A stretch of 64,000 nucleotides of DNA, taken from contig JAFBJZ010000771.1 of the NCBI GenBank assembly GCA_016785225.1, positions 3,296,501 through 3,360,500 of the forward strand, read 5' to 3'. This document shows, piece by piece, positions 40,765 to 52,400 of the stretch (position 1 is its first letter; each line of letters begins with the position of its first letter). The position numbers and the translations under genes were made by a program. This DNA is from Psettodes erumei (Eukaryota > Chordata > Actinopteri > Pleuronectiformes > Psettodidae). Under the pieces are notes generated by a model. That model had not been told where the DNA came from. It searched no databases and saw nothing but the letters and a program-made list of their open reading frames with translations.

Positions 40765-42148
40765 GTAGGTCTCACCATTGTAACAAAGTCTGAACGTAGA
40801 GAGACAAAAAGACCCGTAGATGGATGGATGGCTAGATGCTAGACGACGGCGAGGCAGATAGATGGGTGGGTTTTTCCTGCGCTGTGTCACATGTCTCCAT
40901 GGAAACTGTCACGCCTCCTCTCGTCTTCGTCTCCTGTTGGCACTGCAACGTGAGATCGTGGAGATAGGCGCGCAAACTCAGTTGCGTTTACCTTTGTGCT
41001 CATGCCTGTTCATTTTCTGTAGGATATTATATGTAAAGGTGTGATGGATAGGTTTATAACATACGGTATATAAAGTTGAGAGTCTCCTAATTATATTAAG
41101 AAATGAACGTCCTTTCAACAATGGCCACTTATGACAAAAGATCAGGAATAAACGCACACACATACACTCTCTCTCTGTCACAATCAGACACATGCGCACA
41201 TGTTGACCCGGGGTCCTGTGTGTTATGAACCAGATTAAGCTGTATGTTCCAATCAGTGTAATGGGCCTGTAAGCCCGGGTGACACGGGGGAAAAGAATCC
41301 GCTGTTTCGAGAATCCCCGTCGTCACAGTAAGCTCCTCATAAAAGCAACGAGGTGGGCCACAAGGCGCGTGCCGTGTGCCTCCCTGCTCGGTGTGGTCAA
41401 GTGCGTCTTGTCACACACACACACACGGACGCAGGTACAGCACGTAGGCGAACGGAGGGAGTGTGATTTGGCGTCGTGTTTGGGATAGGCCGGGAGCCTG
41501 ACTGTGCGCACGTGTCTGTGGTGCGGCCGCGTGCTGACTCGTGCCGTGGAGTGCTTTTTCTCTGCTCTGGGGTGCATCATCATGGTGTTATCAAGTATAG
41601 CTACAGTGCATGAGTATATACAGTATGTATATATCTATATATATATATATATATATATATAGCACAGCTAGTCTGGTGGTAATTCAGAGTAGGCGACAGG
41701 CAATCAGGGAAGGCGTCAGAAAGAGCGACATTCAAGTGATTTAAATTGGTGTGTGGCTGTGTGTGTTTGTGTAGGGGAGTGATTCAGGGACAGAGATAGA
41801 GAGTGACAAATGTTTCGAGCCGCTCGCTGAACTTTTCCACCTTTCCCCCTTTTTCCTCCTCCTCCCCTCCCCCCCCCCCCCCCCGTCCGACAGGATGTGC
41901 GTTTCTGACGTACTGCGCGAGAGAGTCGGCGCTGAAAGCCCAGAGTGCTCTGCACGAGCAGAAGACGCTACCGGGGGTAAGTGCACATCACAAACACACA
42001 CACACACACACACACAAACGCGCACCCCCAGACGGCACGCACTTGACACTTACGCAACAATGCACACAAGCTTGCATATACGATCGCATCACCAGAGCGC
42101 TCCCCCCCCTCCCCTCCGGCATACGCGAATGCTGCCAGCTACCTTGTG

Positions 42149-42182
<34 letters not shown>

Positions 42183-44532
42183 ACATCAGTGTGTTTGTGC
42201 CTGCTGGACGTTCAGCTCCCATTAGTGACACTGTGACATAACATAACTGCCAGCAGGCGGCTCGGCCGCTGAGGATAAACACTCCCTCTCACCGGCGACG
42301 CATGGGGTACTGGGCGAGCATGATTATCTCCATTTCTCCATCTCCCTGCGTCTCTCCGTCTCTCTGCCGGGTCCCCTCCGTTAGCCTCCCGGTGATAGCT
42401 CCCGCCTGGAGAGTGCGTGTAATTAATGTGGCCGTTCCCCTTTGTCTCGTCCCAGTCTCCCTCGGCCTCTCTAGTGAAGGATCGTGCGCTGCAGCTGGGC
42501 CGGGGTAGGACACCGTTCATTATGGATGGGGCGCCTTGCGCGATCTTCGCTTGTCTCATAGTGCTGTACCTCGCTCTCTTTTCCTTCTCTCTCTCTCTCT
42601 CTCTCTGACCTGGTTTCTGCCTGCGGTTTAGCGACGGATTTCACAGTTACTGTTTTGGGAACGTCTTTGTCAATTTTGCAATCTCGCCGACCGAAAGAGC
42701 GGCGCGCTCGACCGGCAACGCTTTTTCGCGGAAATGCCATTTTCCTCGCTTTATCTGAGCTCTGATTTACGACGGTTAGAACACGCACAGGGCGGGCGAA
42801 TGCACCTCGGCCGTCTCCGATTGGTTTTCTCAATCCCGTTCTCTCCGTGTCACTCTGCCACTGATCAGAGTTTCGGCTCCCGCACCTTCTCTGCGAGCTG
42901 GGGTGCCGATAAGATCTCTGTGAGAAAACGGTTGGAGGGGAGCCTGAAAAAGAGGCTTTGGGAGGCGGCGGGTGGGGTGGGGGGGTGGGGGGGGTCTGCC
43001 ACACAAGCACAAATCCCTGCATGCATACATATTGCAGGCGACGCCTCTGCGTTCGTACGTACACGCTCGCGTGTAAACGCGGCGTGTTGACGTTGACGTT
43101 AATCCAGCCGGGTCTTAACTAAGGCGCCCCGGCCTCCGCGAGCATCGCCTTTCCGTCGCGCGCCGTGCCGTGCTCCTCTCTCTCTCAAGTCGCCCCTTTA
43201 TCCTTCGACTCATCCCTCGAAAACCCCCGGGTTTCACCTCATCCCCTCCCATCGACGACATCAGGCATCAGGCTCGCCGTAGCGGGGGGTGGGAGCATTC
43301 TGGACGCACGGAGGAAACATTTGCAGGCAGGATACTCATTAGCAGCGCAGATTTGCTAAAGAGCCAGCGCGGCAACAATCAGAAGAAGCCGCTCCCCCGA
43401 GGACGAGGGGCACTGAAACGAGGGTGCGGCTATCGTGCGCTGGGCTTTCAATAAGCCTGAACTATTAATGAGCGGCATTACTCTTTTCTGCATGCGGCTT
43501 TCCTCGGCCCTCGCCTGCGAGGTTCGCGAGACGTAGACATCCTCCTCCAGCCTGTCCCGTTTGAGCCGAGGGCACTCGCAGCAATATTCATGAAAACAAT
43601 TCCAAGAAGGGCGTAATTTAGTACGTTTGACTTCGAAATCGGTGGGTTAACAATAAACAGAAGATATGGTTTCAGTTACAGTTCCATTAGCAACCCCCGT
43701 TTATCACGATGCATCGACCGCCGCTTGAGTTCAATATAGTTTTCCAAAGGTTAAATCAACATCTCGAATCTCTTGAAATCCCAAAGGATTATTTGATAGT
43801 AATAAAGATGATTTGATTTTGATCTTGTATTTATTAAAGCTCGGGGGGGGCAGGTTTGGCACAGCTATCATTTTCCACTACCTGTCTAGACCCTTTCTCC
43901 ATCCTGTGCCCCCCCCAACCCAAAGGCAGTCCTTTCTTGATGGGATCTGAAAACGGATTCAGAGGATTTCTCCCCCACACATCCACCCATTGTCCCGTTC
44001 ACGAGTCGCCTTTTCATCTCTTCCTCATTCCTCCATTTACCCCCCCACCCCCCCACCCCCCCCCCACCCCCCCACCCCCACCCCACCCCAACCCTCCGTG
44101 CTTCGCCTCGTTCCATTTCATCCCTTTCTCTTCTTTCCCGCTCCGTCGCCGTGTTCAACTCCTCCCCTCAAGTCCTTCCACTTTCCCTGCGCCAGTAGAA
44201 CATCACGGAACGTTCACCCCCCCCCCCCCAACCTTTTCATCGCTTGCTCCTTCATGGTATGCCCCCCCCCCCCCCACTGCACACTCACGCGTCCTCCTTG
44301 GATTCTCATTTCACAGTCATTTAGGGTAGCCCCCCTCAGCAGTTGCTCTACCCCTCGTCTCATTTCCCCTCCTCTTGATTAGTTGACCCTTTTGACCGTT
44401 TCACACCCCCCTCCCCCGTCTCCTCCCCCTCCTCCCCCTCTACCCCGGCTCCACTTGTTAAGCTGCATGATTAGTTTCTCACAAACTCATTTTCATAGTC
44501 CCATCCCGGGCTTGTAGGAAGGAGACAGACTG

Positions 44533-44571
<39 letters not shown>

Positions 44572-46428
44572 CGCGCATGCTGGTGCTGGCTAAGTGGGAT
44601 TTCGAATCTCGGGATCCTCCTTAATTGCAGGCATCGGTGGCGAGTCAGGCCCCCCTCGTGCAACTTTGATGGAAATGTGGCGTCACACATTCGTACAGAT
44701 GCGATTCTCTCACACCCACGGGCCCGGCAGCTCGGGCCTCGGCGCTACCGTACGCTCCTGCCGCCCCGTCTGTCACTCACTGATGGGATTTGACGCCGAT
44801 TTCACAGCTTCAAGCAGCCAGCGGAGGAACTAACGGAGAGAGGCGAACGCGCCGAAGATGCGTGCAAACTGTACCGCTGTATCAACGCTTCCCCCGCACC
44901 GCGAGCTTTCAGCGGGGGGGGGTGGGAGCTGACTATCAGATTGGAAAATGGGGGAAAAGGACAGAGGGATTGAGAGAGAGAGAGAGAGAGAGAGACAGAC
45001 GAACAGATGGTCTTATCAGAGTGTCCCACGCCCCGTGTTTAATTTGGACACAGCGAGGGGAACGAGGAGCGCGAGATGAAGCGAGAGACGGAGAATGAGC
45101 GAGAGGGAGGGAGGGAGGGAGGGAGGGAGGGATGCATTATATCAGTCACAGTGGGCGGAAATTTAACAGCGGAGCCGCTCGCCGGTCCCGCTGCAGCATA
45201 CAGATGTTTGGGTTGTAATAGATGCGGTGGGCAGATTCCCCCCCGGGATACCAGCATCCGCGCGAAAGGGCTCGTGCCGGCGCTGTCGCACGTCCGCGCT
45301 CATTCGCGCTCGAAAATTGAATTTCCCAGCCGCGTTTTTTTGCGCGCGGGGGTTTTGCACCGAAAGGAGATGATGAGCGTAATACGGAGTGAGATAACAG
45401 GACAAGACAAATAAGAAAGTAAACAAAAGAGGCCATGAGCTCCCGGCGGCTGGAGTTATACTAGCTGTTACCAGTCGTATCTAAAAACGTGGCCGAGAAC
45501 GTACTGTACGTTCAAATTGCCGCCATGATTTTCATTACAAACATGTTTATCTGCTGCTCAGGTGGCCGGAGGGACAAAAGCAGCGCGTGTCTCGTTATCC
45601 CGGAGTGTGTCCGAGGTCAGAGGTCAGGGCTCAGCCTTTAATCAAACACATTCAGGGGGTGGGGTTGGGTGGCTGGTCTCAGAGCTGTAAAACTTTTCCT
45701 CCGGGATGACCGTCAGACGAACACCTCCGGCGAGGTTGAATGCAAAAATGTCTTTGGTTCCCTTTTAGAATATTACGCAATTTTCTGGGGTGGAGTTTGT
45801 TCCTGCGTCCTGATTCGTTCAGAGCGCACGTACCTGCTGACGTAACGTGAGCCGGCGTCGCCATGCGAGCCAACTGAATTTGCATGTTGCTCCCCTCCTC
45901 GGCCTGTATATCGTTTCCAGTTCGGCTGCACCTACGCAGGAACGAAACGAATCGGTTCAAATTTTCGATCCGTCGCTAGCAATCCGAAAACTTCGCCCGC
46001 GTGCTAATTTCCACGGTAACGGTTTCTCGTTTCTTTTTAGCGCTCCGCCCCGAGCCGTTGTCCTGCCGACAAACGCGCGCCCCTCGCTCACGCGCTCGCA
46101 GAATTTACAGTAATCATTCATACAACTGTCCTTGCCTCATCCTAATCCCTCCCAATCCATCCTTCTCCTCGCTCTTTTTTTCATCAGGCCACGCTTCGCT
46201 CCCGGCCCGTTTAGATCTTAACCTCATATCTCCCTCCGCTCTCTCTGTCTATCGCTCTATCTCTCCCAGGCCAACTGCCGCCGCTGTATTTCCTCCCTTA
46301 TCTTTTTTTTCCCCTTTTGTTCTTTGCTGTCAGTATCTCTCCCTCCATTTAATCTGCAGCCCTCTTCTCCCACCGCATTTATCACTCCCTTCATCTTTGT
46401 CCTACTTCAAACACGAGCACTCCCTGCG

Positions 46429-46489
<61 letters not shown>

Positions 46490-49400
46490 GCGCGGCGTGG
46501 GCCTGGTCGCGCTGGCATCTCGGCGTAGGGCGAAATTAAAAGTGTGATAAGCAGCTTACCAGGTGTGTGTTGTCATGCTTCGCTGCTCTCCAGGCAGCAC
46601 TCGGCTGCCTGTTCTTTGATTAGAGCCAAACCGATGCGCGCGCACACACACACACACACACACATCATATATCCAACGACACACTGGACGCCTATTGAAT
46701 TATTTAAAAGGCAGCAGAAGCCCTACAGGAGGACAAGTTGTTAACAATAACCGATACTGCAGGGGGATCGATACACTTATGAAAAATATAATGAAGAGTT
46801 TGCGCCGCGGATAATGATTTAATGCATACGCCTTCCTAAAGCCGATAAATTGGAACGCTTCCGTGGTCGGCAGCCGTTTCGCGTTTTATCGAGGCCTGGA
46901 TCGAAGAGGGAAGGAGCGGAGTTATTCGTTGGCTTGAGGGGCTATACATTATACAGTATGCATGAACAGTATGGACTCAGCCGGGCGATCGCAGGGGCCT
47001 CTTCTCCGCACGTCGTTTGACTCCTTAATTGAAAGCCGAACGGCGGACCAATGGCGACCCGGGATCGCTCGTCCTTCTCTGCGTCGCCGCCGTTTCAAGT
47101 CCGTCATCCACGCCGACGCCGCCGCCGCAGTTTCGCCGGGTCCGTTGGGGACGCGCGAGGTGTGCGCGCCGTTGTGTTGCGTTCTGCGTGTGTTTCCATG
47201 TGGAATCGAAGATGCCTGGCAGGCAGCCTCCCCGCGGGGCGAAGCTATGATGAGCAATTATCCACTAGGGCGACTTTGTGGGCTAATTTAGCATATTTAT
47301 GTGGTCAGCAGCACTGTTTACTATTCCCCTTCACTGCTTACTGCTGCACTTTCAATTTAGAACGGACCCCCAGCTCCCTCTCTCCGGCTCTCTCGTTTTC
47401 ATTTTCGCTCTCCCCGTCTCTTCCTCCTCCGCCTCCATCCCTCCCCGCCCGCCCAATGGGGTTTTGTGATGTGTATCACTCCCCCCCCCCGCGCGCTGTT
47501 TCTCTATTTTTATCCTCGCTGTGTGTGGGATGGGGAAGGGAGCGGAGGGACAGGTGTACAATCAAGTGTGTGTGTGTGTGTGTTTGTGTGCGTACAACAA
47601 GTAGAGAGGAAGAGGAGGAGTCAGAGACAGAGGGAGTATATGCAGAGCAGGGGGGGGGTTGTGTGCGATTGTGTGCCAAGGGGGATTTAGCCTGTTAGTT
47701 TTAAACACAAATCTTTGCTCTCTGTGTGTGTGTGTGTGTGTGTGTGTGCGCTCTTGCGATGTATATCCGTGCATATGAACGAGCAACCCGGAGAGAGAAA
47801 GAGCGCCTGCCTCATATTTCACCACAAAATTGTAGGCACAATCTAATCATAACCTCATAAAAGCGTGACCCTGGAGAGCGCCCGCCCCTGTACGGCCTGA
47901 CGCACACACACGCGCACACACACACACACGTTTGTATCTCAGCCAGTGTGGAAGTTGTGTGTGTGTGTGTGTGTGTGTGTGGACACATGATTACCAGGGT
48001 ATGTGACTGTTCATTGCCAAATCTGCGTCTCTCAGATGCTGAGCTCCAAAGTAGCCCTAAGTTGAGTTGAGTCCATATCACACGCCATCTGTTTTGTAAA
48101 TCCAACCAGCCGCGAAAATCCGCAGGGCCTAGTTTCCACACTCAAGGAGAGAAAAAAAAAAAAAAGAGTCTTTAGTTGCAATTACCAGTCATCATTACTG
48201 CATCTGACGACGGACTGGCTTTGTTCTCGCAAACTTAAAGCTGGCTCCGCAGCCCGGAGTGAGGCGCGGCGTCGGCCCGCTCATTAACTCCTGGATCCAC
48301 GCGTTGGCTTACCAGCGAGCTGCACACTTAAGGTGATTAATCTGGACGCCGGAGCGCGCCTTTTGAGATCTTCATATTCAAAACAGATGTCCGAGGTAGA
48401 TATTACACGTTGACGACGACGAGCTGTCGCGGAAAACTGGAAATGAACGCGGCTGATTATTGTAAGTGCGCGCGGGGAATGTCTCTCATTTATGTATTTG
48501 AGGTTTTAAGGAATTGTCAAAGAAAGAAAACAAGTGCCAGGAAGCGGAGCGTGCCAAAAAATCACTTAAATGCAGTGACCTTAACAGATGCCCAGATCTC
48601 AGCATTTGCACTTGGGCAGGGCTTTGATCACTGAGTAGTGTCACTGATGTCCAGTGCCAGATCATATAGCAAGCATCGCTCCCTTTTTTGCTTCGGTTAC
48701 TGTAACATTCACCCTTTCATTTCCATTTCCAAGCACAGATCGGTACGCTTTGGTGCACTGCCAACTGCTACGCGGGCACTGCGCTCGGGGTGCGCACGGA
48801 CAGGAAAACGTGACATTTTGAAAACACTGAATCGAAAGGAGCTTCTTCAGACCTTCGGTGGATCGAACATACAGTCCACGGTCTGAATTTTTCCGGCGGA
48901 AAAGACTAAGATGCCCAAATTATGCTTCGGTCAGAATTATGTCCTCGATGCTGGCTCGGAAAATTGAATCAGAAAGTTTCAAATTGAATGTAACGGCTGC
49001 GTGGCATTTCTCCGAGCATTTTACTGCCCGATGGGGTGGGGTTTAAGCTGGACTTGCCCGTTTATGCAAACTGGGGTTTGAAGCTGGACGGGCGAATGAC
49101 GGGGAGCGGCGGACGCGGGGACGATCTACACAATACACAAGCGCGAGGGAGTGAACGATGCTGCCATGAGTTTGCGTATTTGCCCGTGTTCTGGCGAGAC
49201 TCAACTAAAACCTTTTGAACTGCGATCCCAACACCTTGTGTCAGCGTGTAATATTCATACGGACGTATGGAGCAGGGCCCACACGGGGTGGGGGGTGAAT
49301 GAGCGTGTGAATTCATCTGAATGAAAAGGAGGGGGGGCGGGTAAGAGCAGCCGTGAAGAAGTTCGGCATAAATAAGGCCGCACAGACGGGGGGGGGCGTT

Positions 49401-52400
49401 AGAGAGAGGAGGAGGAAACGAGACAAAAGTTCGGTATAATGAGCGTGGAGGAAGGGGCAGGCGGGTGGCGTGCTGAAGAAAGGCCCTTTTTCTGGGTGGT
49501 GGAGGAGTGGGAGGGAGTCGGGGTGCGCTTCTGTCAGGTTAAACAGAGACATCTGTCGGGGGGGGGTGGGGGGCGGCTGCTGGTGTGCGTCTGCATACGT
49601 GTGAGCGCGCGTGTGTGTGATTAGGTAGGCGAGAGTATGACAGGACTTAAGTTGCACCTGGGGTGCGACCTCCGCGCCGAGGTCCCCTCTCTAACCAGGC
49701 TTCCACCTATAGATAATGGCCTTTTCACACTGGCCACGGGGCAAAGCCGCAGCTTTATCCCACCAAATTGCATTGGCGGCGATCAGCCGCACCTCACAAT
49801 GCGGCGCGCGACAACAGGGGACGGGAGAATGGGGCGGCCGGGCTGATAAAGCGCCGCGTTGTTTGGTTTGTTAACGTGTGACGGGACCCTTTTCTTTTTA
49901 ATAATGCGCCATTGGGCATGAACGTCAGCGGGGAGTGTTTAGGTTGAATGTTGAAATTTATCTGAAACTAAGTTCATCTTTTGGCGACTAATGATAAGAC
50001 AGAAATGAAATCTTTCGACATACTGTCGATGCGTCAGTGTGTTTGATTTTGTCTCCATCATGTCTCCGTCTTAATCTTCAGAAATTGACATCCTATCTCC
50101 ATCCTGAGCAACTTTCCTTGACCTTATGAAAAATATTATGAGGGCAAGTAAAATGTAATATGTGAAGTAAAATAAAAAAAACATTAATGTATTTCATTCC
50201 TATGTCCCCTAGTAGTGATACTTTTTTTTTTTTAAGTCAAAAGCGAGAACACGTGTCGTTTGCGCGTTTGCCTCGCTCTAACGTTATGGGATCCTGCCTG
50301 ACGCCGCAACTGTCTGAGCATCTGAAAATGTGTCACCGGCTCCGTGTTGAATGTAATCTCAGTGAATATGAGATTTTTTTTTTTTTTTGCAATCAGGAAT
50401 TTGCATGGCTTTGAACAGCCTTTTTTTTTAAAAAAAATACACCAGCTCATTTCCTAAAGGACTTACACTTCCTAAAATAGAAAGAAGGTCCAAGTGCATA
50501 GGTCTAGTAGTTATCCACTGTAGTGCGGGTTGGATTATGTTGGACTAAATCCAGAGGATCAAATTTCAGTGAGTGCTCCGCCGCGGCATGCAGAATGTTC
50601 TCACCGGGGTTCGACAAAAACAGCATATTATTACAGGGATCAACAGGGTAGTTAGTTCTGCTTTATGCATGGTTTGACGCCATTACGACGGAGCGTGATA
50701 ACGAGAGAAGGCGAGCGACGGGGAAGAGAATATACAGGTAATCCACGCTCCAGCGGAGAGGCTGGCGAAAGGGTTAACCCGCCAGATGAAGTGGTGAGAC
50801 GGAGGAGACGGAGGGCCGACTTCTCAGGTGTGAAGAATGGAATGAGAGAGATAGAGGAAGGTGCGATGAGAGCAGGGGGATGGGCCGCTCAGGAGCTCAT
50901 ATTATGGTTGCGGGCCCCCGTTGCCTGGCGACCGAGCAGAGCGAGATGCCATGTTGCTAGGTAACCCCGGGGATGCAAAGCCTTAACGTGGCGCGATAGT
51001 GCGATGGGGGTGGGGGGGGTGGAGCAGCTCCACCTTCCCGCTCTCGCTCTTTCTCTCCCATCTCAGCGTCTTGCATCCGGCTGTGAACGAGAGTCGAGTA
51101 TGGACCGGTTTTACTGAAATTTAAACACGACGCCATGAAAAAAAAAAAAAATTTAAATTTCACAATCATTTAATGTTCAAGTTCTTTTCTCAGTTAATTG
51201 CTTCGTTTAACGAATGTCAGCAAATGGAGAAATAGATCTCCATGGACCACAGAGACAGTTTTTCTGTTGGCATGTACAACAAACAAAATGCAGAGATGTT
51301 CAGTGTACTGTCATGAAAGCAATTACAGAAGATATTTATATATTTGGGAATATATTTGTTTGCCGTTTTGCTTTAAAAATTATTCGAACGATGCACTGAT
51401 TGTCCTCATACCCGCAGATTTTTTTTTTTATCCCAATTTATCTCTATCTGCAGGTGTTACAATTTCAGAACTTGTCTTTCTCTTCCACCTGAGAGAAACC
51501 CAAAATAAACGCTCCCGGCCGTGTCACCATCACATCCACCAGCGGCCGTAAAACCAAAATATCGGCGCACCGTCGCTAAGCGATTGTGAAATGTAGAAGT
51601 AGGAGAAGAAATTTTATTACGATATTTCATCTTGGAAGCGCTGCACGGCTCTCACATGCAGTCTGAGAGAACCATGCCACTTCTACCGGAGATAAATGGA
51701 CTTTATCAACGTGATTTTTCACTGGGTCGAACTAAACTATGAGCGTATTTACAAACCCCAGTGGGAGCTTTGTCCGGTTCCAAAATACGAACAAAAAGTC
51801 AAATAAATCTTCTGGAAAACCCGTTCAAAAAAATGTTTAAAAGGAAAAAAAGAGAAGAGAAACCGAACGAGGTTAACAGCGCTGCTGTTTAGCTCACTTT
51901 TGGTTTTGTCAAATGAGCATAAGGCTTCACTACGCTGATGATAATGGGTTCGCAGGCCCGCGAGGCATGTTACAGCAGTGATGGAGAAAAAATGCGCGAG
52001 AGAGAGAGAGAGAGAGAGTCAGAGCGACACGAGAGAAAGCACTGAATGAGATGGTTTAGAGTAGGAAAGGGAAAAGGGATGGAAAAAGATATATATATAT
52101 ATATATATAAAGCAGAGATGCCCATGTCAGGGTATGGAGGGATTACAGAGCTGAGAGTGGAAAGAGGAGAATCGAGGATGGGGGAGAGGAAGAGGGAGAA
52201 ATGGTGGAGAAGGGATAAAAATAGTTTTTCCTTTCTTGTGCACTCGGGAAAATGGACATCTGAAATTGTGTGGATGGAGTGTTCCGGGGGGAGATTGAAA
52301 GGGGGGGGGGTGTGTGTGTGTGTGTGAGAAAAAGGAGATATGAGGATTGAGTTTTTGTACGCACACACAGGCACACAGTTGTCTGTTGTCCTGCCTTGCA

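Noticed and set aside
42471..43064. 197-codon minus-strand open frame in celf3 intron 2
   Set aside because: Low-complexity Pro/Arg-rich translation of CpG-rich DNA. It has no family resemblance and shares its region with several other open frames.
47051..47698. 215-codon plus-strand open frame in celf3 intron 2
   Set aside because: It translates CT and TG repeats and lacks splice links to celf3. It is likely open because of GC-rich composition.
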